From JALHOP01 sp964484195 (lineage in GTDB: Bacteria > Myxococcota > XYA12-FULL-58-9 > JALHOP01): DNA of 64,000 nt. A model generated the notes under the pieces. It was not told where the DNA came from. It made no database searches and saw only the letters and a list, made by a program, of their open reading frames with translations. The translations under genes were made by a program, and so were the position numbers. This document shows, piece by piece, positions 27,074-35,566 of this stretch (positions are counted from its first letter, which is position 1; each line of letters opens with the position of its first letter). The stretch lies in assembly GCA_964484195.1 (NCBI GenBank), contig CAZAER010000019.1:1-64000 (forward strand), in the 5' to 3' direction.

Positions 27074-27688
27074 ATGGGCTCAGTCGACTTCGACGCCTGG
27101 TGCGCCCCACGAGCGCTTGCCCAGTTCGTCAAGGAAGAGCGGGCGCGAGGAAACGCCGTGCCCGAAGGTGGCGGCGTCGGCTTGATGGCGAGGATGCGTC
27201 GCGCCGGGCCGGAACGTCTTCGCGAGCCGGATTTGCCCAGGGCTCCGCTATCGCAGCTCGAGCTCGACGCGCACGCTCAGCGCGCAGCATCACCGGCGGC
27301 TCTCTTGCAAACCCTCCGCGAGCTCGAGCACGACCCGCAATTTGCCACAATCACGCGGACGCTTGCGGCATTCGACACGCCGAAGGCCATCGCCTGCCTT
27401 GGGTGGATGCAACCACGCGCCAACCTTGCGGAGAGCAGTTACTTCGGCCTCACCAGCCAGGGCTGGGGAGTCATCTACCTGAACGAACATTGCCGCCACG
27501 CGCTGCGTCCGCTCACCGTCGAAGACCTGCGCCAAGGGACGCTCGCCGACGTGGCACTGCTCAAAGACAGCGCCTACGCGACGATGGCGCACGCAGAGCT
27601 GCCAAAGGTCATCACGACCATCGACAGACCGCCGCCTCCGTCACTCGGGCAGCGGTTCAGCGCGTGGTTGCGGCATCCCTTTCGCTGA
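27074..27688 (+). CDS. Orphan protein, paralog of the previous gene with N-terminal extension
   Basis: 204 aa. Residues 1-75 are an extra, Arg/Ala-rich, probably flexible region; residues about 78-185 align with the whole domain of the upstream 136-aa protein; the end is a Pro-rich tail (RPPPPSLGQRF). It starts 14 bp after the upstream stop with GCGAGGCGAG as Shine-Dalgarno, so the paralogs are co-transcribed. No signal peptide. Its 3' end overlaps the convergent metallopeptidase gene by 32 bp. Confidence 0.7.
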   Translation: MGSVDFDAWCAPRALAQFVKEERARGNAVPEGGGVGLMARMRRAGPERLREPDLPRAPLSQLELDAHAQRAASPAALLQTLRELEHDPQFATITRTLAAFDTPKAIACLGWMQPRANLAESSYFGLTSQGWGVIYLNEHCRHALRPLTVEDLRQGTLADVALLKDSAYATMAHAELPKVITTIDRPPPPSLGQRFSAWLRHPFR

Positions 27689-29612
27689 GCAACGCACCGA
27701 CCGTGAAACAGATGTGCTCGGCGTCGCGTAGCAGCGCCTGGAACAAGCCATCCGCTGTAGCGAGCTTGTCGACACCCATCGAGACCACTTCGGTACCCTT
27801 GGTGTAGGCCCTGGCGAGATACGGGTCACCCACCACAGGAAACGAAGGCTCCTCCTTCTCGTAGGAGCGAACCTTCGCGAGATCCTGAGCGCAGAGCTTG
27901 TCGATCGCCGCCTCGAAGCCCAGACCTTCCGCGAGCTCGAGGAGCGCTTCACGGCTGTTGAGCGGACGGCCAGTAGGATGGTCGCTCAAACGCGCGAGCA
28001 GCCGGCGCTGACTGTCCGCGCCGGCGATCCATGACAAGCTCCACACGACCAGCAGATCGTTCATGGGGTGCGCGGTGTCGCCGATCTTGCGACGGGCGAG
28101 GAAGGCCGCGGCGGCCTCGGTGACGTCGGCGCGCGCGAACTCCAAGGCGTGACCCATCTCGTGCATGATGGCTCGTGTGTTGCCAGCCGGGCTGTTCAGG
28201 GTTCCAGCTTCGTACGACGCGCGGTCTTTGTCCGCTATGACGGTCGCGCGGTGCAAGCGATGCAGCGCCGCTCCCCGCGACAAGCGCACTCCATAGACGA
28301 GATTCTCGAACAGGCGGGCCCGGTCGCGCTCCTGACCGCCGCTGATGCTGATGGTCGACGCCAGGGCGGCCGCGAGCTCCTCGTCGATGCCGCTCGTGTC
28401 GACGAGCTCGGTGCGCTTCGCTTCGACGAGCTCGAGGCAATGGGCGCGGAGGGCCGCGATGCGCTCGCCGGGCTCACCCTTGGCATCGACGCCGTGCTCC
28501 CGACACATCTGGGCGTAGTCCTTGAGCGCGTTCTTCACCGCGTCGCCGAAAAACGCGCTCCCCGCGGCGATGAAGGCGTCGGCGCGCGCCACACCATCAC
28601 GTCGGTCATGCGGGGCGAGAACCCGATTCTTGCCCGGGTCGGTGAGGATGTCGCCGAGATGCGAGCGGGCGATGGGTAGCTCCACCGCGAGCTCATCGCG
28701 GCGGTAGGCGAGCTCGTCGGCAACCGCCGCCATGACCGCGTCGGTGCGTGCCAACGGGAATGCCGCCGCCAGCCGTCCGAGGGTCGTCGTCGATAACGAC
28801 GCGATTGTCGACGCGACGACCGGCTCGAGCTCGGGCCGGCCGAGCGCGGTGATCGCGGCCGCCCACAGCGGCGCAACCGCCGTGGGACTCGACAAGATGT
28901 CGGCGACACGTCGTACCGGCAACCGCAATGGCGGACATGGTGTCGTCGGGAAGTATGCGTCACTGCGCAGTCGGTTGAGCAGCCACGTTTGATGCCGGGC
29001 GGACAAGTCACTCGCGTCGGTCCCCAGACTCTTCGCATCTGCGGCGAGAGCCGGATGATCGGCGAGCAACCAAGCGGCAACGCCGCGCGCGCCAGGTGCG
29101 AAAGCGTCGACGACCTCTTCGAGCTCGGCCGAGAGCTTCGGCCGTGCCGGCCTCGGCAGGTCTTGGAGGTCGAGCGCCGCCAGCGCATCGGGATCCGGCA
29201 TCAGGCCGCGCGCCGCCTCGCGTGCTGCGACCTTCTCGGCAAGGCGGCGAAGCCGTTCGTGCGCCGCGGGGAAACGCGCAATCAACGCGATGCTGCCACA
29301 GAGATCTGCGAGCTCTTTGACGCGCTTGGGCGACAAGACGTGCAGCTCGGCCACCACCCCTTCGACGAGTGGCTCGAGATCGTAGCGCTGCAGCCACACA
29401 TCGAAAGGCATGCGCTCGTAGGTATTCAAGAAGCGGCGGGCCGGGCCAGCGCTCGCGGAGCCGAGCGACTCGCGCGCCGCGGAGTACAAGCGGTCGAGCG
29501 TCTTCTCGGGTGATGGCGACGGCTGGCGACGTTCTGAAAGCTGGATCGACAAGCGCCACGCCCACGTAAGGGTGCAAGAGGCCAGCGAGGTTTTCGGCGC
29601 GGCGGGCACCAC
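27657..29612 (-). CDS. HEMGH zinc metallopeptidase, 5' end apparently frameshifted
   Basis: 651 aa as an open frame. A zincin motif HEMGH (H484-H488) is followed 120 residues later by GTEVVSMG, where E608 could be the third ligand, as in gluzincin-like peptidases. The rest is helical and Ala/Leu/Arg rich. No signal peptide is seen. The first 35 residues of the open frame (GTG at 29612) are not gene-like, while another frame on the same strand has convincing coding from a GTG at 29661 (VTLHEANLAYYKRDEQRG, then LAGLLHPYVGVALVDPAF). Joining the two near 29510 by skipping one base gives a smooth protein. Divergent from the A2M gene. Confidence 0.75.
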   Translation of the reverse strand: MVPAAPKTSLASCTLTWAWRLSIQLSERRQPSPSPEKTLDRLYSAARESLGSASAGPARRFLNTYERMPFDVWLQRYDLEPLVEGVVAELHVLSPKRVKELADLCGSIALIARFPAAHERLRRLAEKVAAREAARGLMPDPDALAALDLQDLPRPARPKLSAELEEVVDAFAPGARGVAAWLLADHPALAADAKSLGTDASDLSARHQTWLLNRLRSDAYFPTTPCPPLRLPVRRVADILSSPTAVAPLWAAAITALGRPELEPVVASTIASLSTTTLGRLAAAFPLARTDAVMAAVADELAYRRDELAVELPIARSHLGDILTDPGKNRVLAPHDRRDGVARADAFIAAGSAFFGDAVKNALKDYAQMCREHGVDAKGEPGERIAALRAHCLELVEAKRTELVDTSGIDEELAAALASTISISGGQERDRARLFENLVYGVRLSRGAALHRLHRATVIADKDRASYEAGTLNSPAGNTRAIMHEMGHALEFARADVTEAAAAFLARRKIGDTAHPMNDLLVVWSLSWIAGADSQRRLLARLSDHPTGRPLNSREALLELAEGLGFEAAIDKLCAQDLAKVRSYEKEEPSFPVVGDPYLARAYTKGTEVVSMGVDKLATADGLFQALLRDAEHICFTVGALLSERDAATTR

Positions 29613-29686
29613 GTTGCTCGTCCCGCTTGTAGTACGCGAGGTTGGCTTCGTGTAGCGTCACTCGCACCTGCCGAGGTCGCCCTCCT

Positions 29687-32600
29687 ATGCCCAAGCTGCG
29701 CGCGCTCCTGTCGCGGTTTTTTGCCTTTATTTTCGGAACCTTCGACTGGGACCCGCCCCCCTGGCTCGAAGCGGTCGGCGGCGGCATCGGGCGTCTCTGG
29801 TCGGGCATGCGCTCGCTGCATTTCGGCCAGCTCATGGCGCTGGTCGTCGGCATCACGGCGATGGGCTCACTGGGCACCTGGCTGGTCTTGCGACCAAAGC
29901 CACCTGAGCCGCTACGAGCGACCCTCACCGCCTATTCGCCTAACCCTCCCCCACCGCGCCGATCCCGTGACCCAGTGCCATCTCCAGAGCCGGCGCGTCT
30001 GGTCTTCGACCAGTCGGTCGCGGCCTTGGAGCTCGTCGGCAAGCCCGTGACCGCGGGCATCACCATGAAGCCGCAGATGGCCGGCGCCTGGCAGTGGGTG
30101 AGCGATCGGGAGCTCGTGTTCACTCCGGAAGCTCACTGGCCGGTCGGCGTGACCTACGACGTGCACGTTGGACGACCAGCGGTGGCACCCCAGGCCATGC
30201 TTGCGAACGACGACTGCGAGATCACGACGCAGCCGTTCAAGGCGACCATCAACGACTTCAGCTTCCAGCAAGACCCGGTCGATCCCGACGGCAAATACGT
30301 CTTCGGCACCATCGCCTTCAACTATCCCGTGCAGCGCGCCGCGTTCGAGAGTCGCGTCGTCGCCGAGCTCGTCGATCTCAAGACCGGCAAGACCACCCCG
30401 CTCGAGCTCGCCGTCAGCTACGACGACCTGCGCTTCGAAGCTTATGTGAAGAGCGTCGCGATCCCGACTCCGAACGACGACCTCACCGCTCGGCTCATCG
30501 TTCGTGGCGGCGTGCGCGCCGAAGACGGCGGCGACGCCCTCAAGGAACCGTCGCAACAAGAGACGCGGGTGCCTGGCCGCTATGGCGTATTCAGCATCGC
30601 GGACGCGTCCGCGACCGTCGTGCGCGATGAGAAATTCGATCCGGAGATCGTTCTCATCGTCGGTACAGCGTCGGGCATCGACGAAAAGAAAATCGCGAAG
30701 AGCGTTCAGGTCGTCGAGCTTCCGGTCGACAAGCCGGGTGAGAACGGCGACGACCCAGTGAAGAATTACGCCTGGAGCGACGCCGGCGAAATCAGCAAAG
30801 ACGTCATCAAGAAGAGCCCGAAGGTGAATCTCACGCCGGTCCCCACCGAGCGCGAGATCACGACGCAACACACCTTCAAGCTGGCATCGGTCGGCACGCA
30901 GCAGCTCGACATCGCACCCGGCCGCTATCTCCTAGTGCGCATCCCCAAAGGCCTCGAGGCGCACGGTGGCTACATCGCAAAAGACGACTTCGAGACCATC
31001 GTGCGCGTACCGCGTTATCCGCAGGAGGTGCGCATCATGCACGAGGGCGCGTTGCTCTCGGTCGCGGGTGACAAGCGCTTGAGCGTCATGGTTCGCGGCG
31101 TGCCCACGGTGAAGATCGAGCTGGCGCGTGTGCTCCCGGGCGAGCTCAGCCACGTGATCAGCATGACCTCGGGTCCCTTCGCCACGGCGTCGTTCGACCA
31201 CTACCGCTTCGACGAGCGGAACGTCTCCGAGATCTTCAGCGAGATACGCGACCTCGACGCCAAGAACCCGCGTCTCGCGCAGTACACGGTGATCGATTTC
31301 AACAGCTACGTGCAGCAGCCATCGCAAGGTCCACGGCGCGGCCTGTTCGTCGTGCGCGTCACGGCGTGGGACAAGGAGAAGAACGCTGCGGCGGACCTGA
31401 CCACGACGTATCAAGCGGTCGGCCGCGAGGTCGACGAAGAAGAAGGCGACGAGGAAGAGTACCGCGAGGAACGCGACTACGAATCACCTGCCGCCTACGA
31501 TCAGGCAGCGGATCGACGCTTCGTCCTGGTGAGCGATCTCGGTCTGATGGTGAAGACCGATCCACGCAACGACTCCAAGGTCTTCGTGCAGTCGATCGCG
31601 CGCGGTGATCCGGTTTCCGACGCCACCGTCGAAGTCATCGGCAAGAACGGGCTGCCCGTCGTGAGCCGCCGAACCGACGCAACCGGCATGGCAGAGATCC
31701 CATCGCTCACCGGCTTCAAGAACGAGAAGGCGCCCATCGCCTGGGTCGTTCGCGATGGCGGTGACCTCGCGTTCATGCCGATGGACCGCAGTGACCGTGA
31801 GCTCGACATGTCGCGCTTCGAGGTCGGTGGCGTGCGCACCAAGGGCAACGCCGATGCGTTGACCGCGTACGCTTTCTCGGACCGCGGCATCTACCGGCCT
31901 GGTGACACCTTTCACGCCGCCTTCATGGTGAAACCCGTGGATTGGTCGAAGCCGGTCGCCGGCGTGCCGCTGCAGCTCGTCGTGGTCGATCCGCGTGGCA
32001 TCGAAGTGAAAAAGCAGAAGCTCGCGCTGCCGGCGAGCGGCTTCATCGAGCTCGCCTACAGCACGTTCGAGACCGCGCCGACCGGCGACTACACGGTGAA
32101 CGCGTACATCGTGAACGACAAGAAGGGGAATTCGCTGCTCGGTAGCGTCAGCGTACGCGTCGAGGAGTTCCTTCCCGATCGCCTGCGCATCGAAACTCGC
32201 ATCGGCGACGGCAAGCTCGGCGGATGGATGACCCCCGAAGACCTCTCGGCGCACGTCGGTCTCTACAATCTCTTCGGCACCGCTGCAGCGGACCACCGCG
32301 TCGCCGCTACGATGTATCTGTCGCCGCAAGCGATCCACTTCGGCGCGTTCAAAGACTACGCTTTCACGGATCCCGCGGCCGCCGACGAGAGCTACGAAGA
32401 GTCGCTCTCCGAATGCACGACCGACGGCGAAGGCCGCTGCGACTTCGCGCTCGACCTCAAACGCTTCGCCGGTAGCTCTTACATGGTGTCGGTCTACGCC
32501 ACCGGCTTCGAGCTCGACGGTGGCCGCGGCGTGTCCGGCTCGGCACGCGCGCTCGTCTCACCCCGGCCCTATTTCGTGGGTGTGAAGCGCGAATCCGATC

Positions 32601-35566
32601 TCGCATTCGTGAAGAAAGATGCAGAAGCATTCGTGCGCTTCATCGCCGTCGACAAGAACGTCAAGGCGGTCGACGTCGACGAGCTGCGGGCCGTTCGCGT
32701 GGAAGAACGTTACGTCTCCGTGCTGCAGCGCCAGAACAACGGTGCCTTTGCCTACCAATCGGTGCGCAAAGAGATCACCCGCGGCGAAGAGAAGCTCGCC
32801 ATCAAATCGGCGGGCACGCGCTCGAAGCTCGATACGAGCGAGCCGGGAACTTTCATCGTTTCGATTCGCGACAAGCGCGATCTCGAAGTATCGCGCGTCC
32901 GCTACAGCGTCCAAGGCGAGGGCAACCTATCCCGCAACGTCGAGCGCAACGCCGAGCTCGAGCTGGTGCTCGACAAGCGCGACTACGCGACCGGCGAGCC
33001 GATCAGCGTCGCCATCAAGGCGCCGTACGCCGGTAGCGGCCTGATCACGATCGAGCGCGACAAGGTCTACACCCACAAGTGGTTCAAGACCGACACGAGC
33101 TCCACGGTCCAGACCATCACGCTGCCACCGGGCATCGAAGGCAACGGCTACGTGAGCGTCGCCTTCGCCCGCGCCTCGAGCTCGCCCGAGATCTTCATGA
33201 GCCCGCTATCGTACGGCGTCGTGGGTTTCTCGGTGAGCCAGAAGGCGCGCACGGTCGCCATCCAGCTCGAGAGCCCGGAGCTGGTGAAGCCAGGCGACAA
33301 GCTCAACGTCCGCTACAGCGCCGACAGACCGACCAAGATGGTGGTGTGGGGCGTCGACGAAGGCATCTTGCAAGTGGCGCACTACGAAACGCCGAACCCG
33401 CTGGCGTTCTTCTTCGAGAAGCGCGCGCTCGAAGTGCGCACCAAGCAGATCCTGGATCTCATCTTGCCCGAGCATCACATCGTCGCGGCCTTGATGAAAC
33501 AGGGTGGTGACGGCGACGGCGGTGCCAGCAAGAATTTGAACCCGTTCCGCCGCAAACACGACGCACCAGTCGCCTTCTGGTCGGGTGTCATCGACGCGGG
33601 CCCCGAGACCAAGACCTTCACGTATCAGGTGCCGGATACCTTCAACGGAACCATGCGCATCATGGCGGCGGCTCTCGCGCCTGATGCCGTCGGGGTGGCG
33701 CAGAAGAAGACGACCGTGCGCGGCCCGTTCGTCATCTCACCGAATGCACCACTGTTCATCGCGCCTGGCGACACCGCCGAGATGAGCGTCGCGGTCGCCA
33801 ACAACGTCGAGGGCTCGGGCAAAGACGCGAAGGTCGACGTCACCTTGCAAGCGGGCGACGGTGTGAAGGTGCTGGGAGACGTGTCGCAGACCGTGACCAT
33901 CGCGGAAGGTCGCGAGGCCGCCGTCCGCTTCAAGCTCCAGGGCACGAACAAGGTCGGCTCGACCTCATTGAAGCTGACTGCCCGGAGCGGCAGCGCCCAA
34001 GCGACGCTCTCGACCGACACCAGCGTGCGCCCCGCGAGCGCGTTTGCGAGTCAGGTGCTCTCGGGGATCGTCGCTTCCGGGAGCGTGGACGTCGCGCTCA
34101 CACGACGACTGTTGCCGGAGTACGCAAAACACGAGGTCACCGTGTCCTCGGCGCCGCTGGCCCTGGCGCGAAGTCTGCAAACCTACGTCGAGAGCTTCCC
34201 GCATCTGTGCACCGAGCAGGTGGTGAGCGCCGCCGTCCCTACTCTGCTCTTGCGTCAGTTCCCGGAGCTCGCGAGCAAGACCAAACAAGGGAAACCCGCG
34301 GTCGAAAACGCACTGGACGTGCTGCAATCGCGCCAGAACGACGACGGCTCGTTCGGATACTGGACCGCGTCGTCGCGCGTCTCGGACTATGCGTCACTCT
34401 ACGCGACGCACTTCCTCATCGAGACGACCGAGCGTGGGCTGCCCGTTCCAGCGGAGCTCAAGAAGCGGGCGCTGGCCAACGCGAGAGAGATCGCCCGGCG
34501 CCCCCTCGTTGCCATGCCGTCGGCACGGCTGCGGGCATTCGCGGTCTACTTGCTGGCGCGCTCCGGCGAACAATCGGCGCGGGAGCTGGCCGAGCTGCGC
34601 GACTTCTTGCGCAAAGACCAGAGCAGCGCCTGGAAGAGCGACATCACCGTAGCGTTCCTCGCCGCCGCCTACCGTTTGGCGCGTGACGAAAGTGAAGCCT
34701 CGGGCCTCATTCGCATGACCGAGCTGGCGCGCGAGGTGCCGAGCGACGCCGGCACCTTCTACAGCGAGCAAACCTACGCGGCTCAGCTCTTCTACATCTT
34801 GGTGCTGCACTTCCCGGAGCGCGTCGCAGATTTCGACAAGAAGCTCATCGAGCGGATGATCGGGAGCGCGGGTGGTGGCAGGAACAACACCATCGGCTCG
34901 GCATGGACGCTGTACGCTCTAGCGGCCTACAGCCGATCAGACGCGGCGAAGAACGCGTCTGGGAAAGCGACCGTGAGCGTCACTTCCGACGCTGGAGCCA
35001 AACAGCCGCTGGCGCTTCATGGCACGAGCTTCCCGACCGGTGAAGTCGCTCTCGACAGCAAGACCCTCCACATCACCAACGAGGCGGATCTGCCGCTCTT
35101 CTATGCGGTGACGGTGTCGGGCTTCGATCGCGAACCGGCGAGCGCGGCCGAGACGCGAGGCATCGAGATCATCCGCTCCTACGAAGACGAACACGGAAAA
35201 ACACTCGCGCAGGTCGAGCTCGGTCAGACCGTCAACGTGCACGTGAAGATGCGGGCAGTGACGGACGCGGTGCACGATGTCGCCGTCGTCGAGCTCTTGC
35301 CTGCCGGCTTCGATCTCGTACTCGAAGGTGACGGTGGACGTGTGCTGGCGTCCACCAGCTCGTGGCAACCGGAGTACGTCGATGCGCGCGAAGACCGCGC
35401 GGTGTTCTACGGCGACATCACCAAAGACGTGAAGGAAGTCGTCTATCGTTTGCGCGCGACGACACGCGGAAGCTTCGTGGTCCCGCCGACGCACGCAGCG
35501 GCGATGTATGCGCCCGACGTACGCGGCAGCTCGGCCCGCGCTTCGATAGCAGTGGTCGGCAAGTGA
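29687..35566 (+). CDS. Bacterial alpha-2-macroglobulin
   Basis: 1959 aa from the ATG at 29687. Large MG-domain protein of the YfhM type that traps proteases at the envelope. A membrane helix near the N-terminus (about residues 45-68) replaces the usual lipoprotein anchor. Macroglobulin-like repeats fill residues 100-1400, and the thioester motif CTEQ begins at C1508 in SFPHLCTEQVV, followed by the helical thioester domain and a receptor-binding-like end. An acidic insert (EVDEEEGDEEEYREERDYE region, about residue 585-605) interrupts the middle. The stop overlaps the GTG of pbpC by 4 bp, the conserved A2M-PBP1C arrangement. Confidence 0.93.
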   Translation: MPKLRALLSRFFAFIFGTFDWDPPPWLEAVGGGIGRLWSGMRSLHFGQLMALVVGITAMGSLGTWLVLRPKPPEPLRATLTAYSPNPPPPRRSRDPVPSPEPARLVFDQSVAALELVGKPVTAGITMKPQMAGAWQWVSDRELVFTPEAHWPVGVTYDVHVGRPAVAPQAMLANDDCEITTQPFKATINDFSFQQDPVDPDGKYVFGTIAFNYPVQRAAFESRVVAELVDLKTGKTTPLELAVSYDDLRFEAYVKSVAIPTPNDDLTARLIVRGGVRAEDGGDALKEPSQQETRVPGRYGVFSIADASATVVRDEKFDPEIVLIVGTASGIDEKKIAKSVQVVELPVDKPGENGDDPVKNYAWSDAGEISKDVIKKSPKVNLTPVPTEREITTQHTFKLASVGTQQLDIAPGRYLLVRIPKGLEAHGGYIAKDDFETIVRVPRYPQEVRIMHEGALLSVAGDKRLSVMVRGVPTVKIELARVLPGELSHVISMTSGPFATASFDHYRFDERNVSEIFSEIRDLDAKNPRLAQYTVIDFNSYVQQPSQGPRRGLFVVRVTAWDKEKNAAADLTTTYQAVGREVDEEEGDEEEYREERDYESPAAYDQAADRRFVLVSDLGLMVKTDPRNDSKVFVQSIARGDPVSDATVEVIGKNGLPVVSRRTDATGMAEIPSLTGFKNEKAPIAWVVRDGGDLAFMPMDRSDRELDMSRFEVGGVRTKGNADALTAYAFSDRGIYRPGDTFHAAFMVKPVDWSKPVAGVPLQLVVVDPRGIEVKKQKLALPASGFIELAYSTFETAPTGDYTVNAYIVNDKKGNSLLGSVSVRVEEFLPDRLRIETRIGDGKLGGWMTPEDLSAHVGLYNLFGTAAADHRVAATMYLSPQAIHFGAFKDYAFTDPAAADESYEESLSECTTDGEGRCDFALDLKRFAGSSYMVSVYATGFELDGGRGVSGSARALVSPRPYFVGVKRESDLAFVKKDAEAFVRFIAVDKNVKAVDVDELRAVRVEERYVSVLQRQNNGAFAYQSVRKEITRGEEKLAIKSAGTRSKLDTSEPGTFIVSIRDKRDLEVSRVRYSVQGEGNLSRNVERNAELELVLDKRDYATGEPISVAIKAPYAGSGLITIERDKVYTHKWFKTDTSSTVQTITLPPGIEGNGYVSVAFARASSSPEIFMSPLSYGVVGFSVSQKARTVAIQLESPELVKPGDKLNVRYSADRPTKMVVWGVDEGILQVAHYETPNPLAFFFEKRALEVRTKQILDLILPEHHIVAALMKQGGDGDGGASKNLNPFRRKHDAPVAFWSGVIDAGPETKTFTYQVPDTFNGTMRIMAAALAPDAVGVAQKKTTVRGPFVISPNAPLFIAPGDTAEMSVAVANNVEGSGKDAKVDVTLQAGDGVKVLGDVSQTVTIAEGREAAVRFKLQGTNKVGSTSLKLTARSGSAQATLSTDTSVRPASAFASQVLSGIVASGSVDVALTRRLLPEYAKHEVTVSSAPLALARSLQTYVESFPHLCTEQVVSAAVPTLLLRQFPELASKTKQGKPAVENALDVLQSRQNDDGSFGYWTASSRVSDYASLYATHFLIETTERGLPVPAELKKRALANAREIARRPLVAMPSARLRAFAVYLLARSGEQSARELAELRDFLRKDQSSAWKSDITVAFLAAAYRLARDESEASGLIRMTELAREVPSDAGTFYSEQTYAAQLFYILVLHFPERVADFDKKLIERMIGSAGGGRNNTIGSAWTLYALAAYSRSDAAKNASGKATVSVTSDAGAKQPLALHGTSFPTGEVALDSKTLHITNEADLPLFYAVTVSGFDREPASAAETRGIEIIRSYEDEHGKTLAQVELGQTVNVHVKMRAVTDAVHDVAVVELLPAGFDLVLEGDGGRVLASTSSWQPEYVDAREDRAVFYGDITKDVKEVVYRLRATTRGSFVVPPTHAAAMYAPDVRGSSARASIAVVGK

